Positions 60,828-64,000 of a stretch of 64,000 nt of DNA are shown one piece after another. Under the pieces are notes generated by a model. It was not told where the DNA came from. It did not search any database and saw only the letters and a program-made list of their open reading frames with translations. The position numbers and the translations under genes were made by a program. The DNA lies in NCBI GenBank assembly GCA_036873135.1, contig JAPTYO010000001.1, forward strand, positions 51,013,774-51,077,773. Reading direction: 5' to 3'. Numbering within the stretch: the first letter of the stretch is position 1; every line of letters begins with the position of its first letter. Source of the stretch: Clarkia xantiana subsp. parviflora. Lineage: Eukaryota; Streptophyta; Magnoliopsida; Myrtales; Onagraceae.

Positions 60828-60845
60828 TGGCGACTCTGCTGGGGA
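60828..60845 (+). other. Primer-binding site (tRNA-Arg type)
   Basis: TGGCGACTCTGCTGGGGA four bases after the LTR end. A TGGCGACTCNNCTGGGGA site complementary to a tRNA-Arg 3' end is what I recall for Ogre/Tat-lineage Gypsy elements. Confidence 0.7.
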
Positions 60846-63800
60846 TTTCCATTCAGAGGGTTTAGGCTTATTGTGTTTGTCTTACATTGTTTAATTGAAT
60901 TTTCTACCATATCCGTTTTGACCGTTTGTTCGTGTGTGCAGCTTCTGATCTCATATTTTGAGTGTTTTAAATCGCTTTTGCACACACACCACATTCAGTT
61001 ACTATTCCTCGCCAAAAAAAATGGCATATAGAAACAGAGGGGGTTGAGTAAGAGAATACGGCCAGTAGCGGTCACAACCGCCGGCACGTCTCCGAAAGCC
61101 CAACTCGATGATCGAAAAGGGCCCGCGATCCCCTTAATGGGGTAGGGTACCTTTCGATTCGAGAACCTTTAGAAACTCACCTTGATAGAGCAAAGCCCAA
61201 CACGGTGCATAGCCATCAACCAGTCGTATTAGTTCCAGATATGCTATTTTGCATTTTTTTCTTTATCCTGGTCTGATGTATAGGGGGGCATCCAGAAGCT
61301 CGCACACTTTTCTAAAATAGTCAAGGGGCATCCACAGGTCTGTATATCTCTCTTGATGCATTGGCTTGAGAAGGTAATGAACAAATTGTTGTATATTTGC
61401 TGGTGTACACGAATAAGGTATTTTATTTCATGTACTGCATCACGAATTTCAAAGCTATCAAAGCCATCAATTGGGTCGGTTTTTAGGTCATGGGTTATTT
61501 CTTCTCCATTAAGTAAAGTTGACTTTCCCGAGAATTAGGATAAGGACCGTGAATTCAATTTGCAAAAAAAAAAAAAAAAAACTTGAGGGAGATGATTTTC
61601 AAATGACTCATTTTTATGAGACCCTAAAATACTCCTCAACGTTTTAATTTCAAAAGTTTTAAAATCTAGAAATTCACGGTTGTTGTCTCGATTTTGCCAA
61701 GCCAGAGGTAGCTAAGTCATGTTTGTGCCCAATTTAAGCGGTCGATCGTCGGCCCGACAAATCAAACAACTGGTTTTAAAAAAAAAAAAAATCTCGGGAA
61801 GCATCAAAATTCAGAACCTCAGGGACTGACATTAATTGAATGAGAAGCAAATCGGGTGTAAAAAAAAACCTAATGGGTTAAGGGTTGGAAAATGAATAAC
61901 CCGCGACTTAATTCTCCAAAAAAATTTCAAAACATTGAGGATCATAATCGGCATAATTGATGGTTGTATTTTCCAAATTATGCATCATTATTGCGTATTC
62001 TCTATTCTAATTGTCAGTTTTTTTCACAGGTACAACTGGCGCAAACAAGCCCTAAACTTACTGTGTGATCTCGCTCGAATGGAACAAATGGGGCAACTAA
62101 AAAGAGTCATTCGCCAGGGTTCCTAACTAATGTGATATCCAAAGGCTCCACCACCTCGAGAAAATGAAGAAAGGTTTATCCATCTAAAAGGGACCATGCG
62201 AGCCACAACCTTCCGAACGGAACAATCCATCTTCGACGTGGCCTCCTAGTTCAAGCGTCTTGTCGCTAGTGCCCGAACATTCATGGCCGTCGCAGTCTCC
62301 TAGACTTCGACATCTCGATTCACGCCCCGGCTTGCGATCTCAGCTTAATTAATGGCTATATTTTCTAAATCATGCATAACTATTGTGGATTCTCAATTTA
62401 GTTTCCATTTTTTTCGCATGTGCGTCTGGCACGAACAAGCCACAAACATACTTGTGACTTCGTTCAAGTGGAACAAACGGGACAACCAAACAAGAGTCCT
62501 CTGCCATGGTTCTGAACCCATGTGATATTCAGCGCCTCCGCCACCTCGAAAAATGAAGAGGGGATCATCCAGCTCGAGGAGATCTTGGGAGATGGGATCA
62601 CAAAAACGAAACAGTTTCTCACCAACATGGCATCATAAGTCAACCGTATCATCGCTTTTTAGCGCCCATGCAGTCGTGGAGGTCATAGTCTCCATACTCC
62701 AACATCTCGAGTACATCTGGCGCAAACAAGCCCCAAACATACTCGAGATTTTGTTCGAATGGAACAAAATGGACAAACAAACCAGAGTCCTCCGCCATGG
62801 TTTTGAACCCATGTGATATCCAGGGTCTTCGCCACCTCAAGAAAATGAAGAGGGAATCATCCAGCTAGAAAAGATCAGGGAGATGGGATCACCCAAAACA
62901 GAACAGTTCCTCGCCGACATGGCTTCATAAGTCAAGCGTATCATCGCTTTTTCAACGCCCACGCAAGCATGGCCGCCGAAGCCTTCCAAAGTTCAAATAT
63001 CTCGAGTCGCGCCTCCGCCTGCGACCTTGAAATAATTAATGACTGTGTTTTCATAATCATGCATCATGATCTGTGTTTTCAGTTCTAATTGACATTTTTA
63101 CAGGTACATCTGGCGCAAGCAAGCCCCATACGTACTCGCGATTTTGTTCAAATAGAACAAATGAAGAAAGATGACAAGATTCATCTGTCTGGGTTCCTAA
63201 AACCCATGTGATGTCCAGCGGCTTCGCCACCTCGAGAAGGTGAAGAGAGGATCATCGAGCTAAAAAATACCTTGCGAGTAAAGATCAGCGACGTGACCTC
63301 CTAAATCAAGCGCCTCATCGCTTTTTCATCGCACATGCAGTCATGACTGCCGCAGTCTCCCAAAATTCAACATCTCGAGACACACCTTCGTCTGCGAAAT
63401 CGACATAATTGATTGCTATATTTTCAAATTATACATCATTTTGTGTTCTTTCAAATTCTAATTGTCGTTTTCTCACAGGTACACTTGGCTCGAACAATCC
63501 CCAAACATACTCGTGACTTTGTTCGAATGGAACAAAATGGGCAATCAAACCAGAGTCTTCCGCCATGGTTCTGAACCCATGTGATATCCAGGGCCTCCGC
63601 CACCTCAAGAAAATGAAGAGGGGATCATCCAGCTAGAGGGGATTTGGGAGATGGGATCACCCAAAACAGAACAGTCACCTCGCCGACGTGGCCTCATAAG
63701 TCAAGCGTATCATCGCTTTTTCAACGCCCAAGCATTCATGGCGCCGCAGCCTTCCAAAGCTCAAATATCTCGAGTCGCGCCTCCGCCTGCGACCTTGAAA

Positions 63801-64000
63801 TAATTGATGACTATGTTCTCATGATCATGCATCATGATCTGTATTTTCAGTTCTAATTGACGTTTTTACAGCGGCTCCGCCACCTCGAGAGGATGAATAT
63901 AGGATTACCAAGCTAAAGGAGTCCTTGCGAGCAAAGTTCAGCCAAAATGAACAATCCATCGCCGACATGACCTACTAAATCAAGCGTCTCATCGCTTTTT
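60846..64000 (+). mobile_element. Leader and internal region of the Tat/Ogre-like element (runs off window)
   Basis: A non-coding leader of about 1.1 kb with a GC-rich part at 61060-61190 is followed by the tandem array at 62030-64000. No gag, protease or reverse transcriptase domain is reached before the window ends. Confidence 0.6.
62030..64000 (+). repeat. Mosaic tandem array inside the Gypsy element (units about 280-390 bp)
   Basis: The landmark CC(A/G)CCACCTC(G/A)A(G/A) recurs at about 62151, 62541, 62832, 63225, 63601 and 63882 (spacings 390, 291, 393, 376, 281). A second landmark, CTGGC(G/A)C(A/G)A(A/G)CAAGCC, precedes it in five units. Long units carry an extra segment of about 95 bases with a pyrimidine-rich tract and CAG; short units lack one part or the other. 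In one frame each unit encodes a relic like NEQSIADM..*.IKR(L/I)IAF. The array continues past the window. Confidence 0.85.

Noticed and set aside
60698..60994. Minus-strand frame of 98 residues across the LTR end
   Set aside because: It spans the LTR, the primer-binding site and the leader, so it is not a plausible gene.

Overview
This window is nuclear DNA of a flowering plant, most likely a eudicot. The genes are intron-rich with GT/AG junctions and short exons. The products are plant-specific or plant-typical: a LEAFY PETIOLE-type ERF factor, a SABATH methyltransferase, a plastid-targeted HisIE enzyme, a GPI-anchored lipid-transfer protein and a Ca2+-regulated mitochondrial carrier. Long AT-rich spacers are packed with plant transposons. 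I cannot name the species. Spliced models below were joined by hand from reading-frame continuity and family resemblance, with no transcript evidence.

Layout. 0.3-2.2 kb: 3' part of an SNM1-type DNA cross-link repair nuclease (+), convergent with a DUF716/TMEM45-like membrane protein gene (2.7-3.6 kb, -). 4.4-4.9 kb: a two-exon GPI-anchored lipid-transfer protein gene (-). 6.0-7.2 kb: a three-exon gene for a small unnamed plant protein (-). 9.1-9.8 kb: an intronless LEP-like AP2/ERF gene (-). 10-24 kb: a gene desert with MITEs (one nested in another), Helitron-like ends and a dead Ty1/copia remnant. 24.6-25.8 kb: four-exon ribosomal protein eS27 gene (-), with Site II and telo-box promoter motifs. 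26.7-29.1 kb: four-exon EF-hand mitochondrial ATP-Mg/Pi carrier gene (-). 32.7-34.6 kb: three-exon SABATH methyltransferase gene (+) with an LTR-like insertion in intron 1. 34.7-40.1 kb: MITEs, hAT elements, a SINE and a tandem duplication. 40.4-46.6 kb: a tail-to-tail inverted pair of genes encoding CCHC zinc-knuckle, double GRF zinc-finger, coiled-coil proteins. 48.3-50.4 kb: five-exon HISN2 gene (+). 51-58 kb: LTR-like sequence, a degenerate Ty1/copia pol with its 3' LTR, and SINEs. 59.4 kb to the end: 5' LTR, primer-binding site and leader of a large Tat/Ogre-like Gypsy element, with an internal array of roughly 280-390 bp repeats running off the window.

The genes are independent housekeeping or developmental loci with no pathway cluster. 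The points most worth following are the inverted zinc-finger/GRF gene pair, the repeat array inside the Gypsy element (all six copies share a stop codon at the same place), the clean target-site duplications that allow several elements to be dated, and the unnamed gene at 6-7.2 kb.
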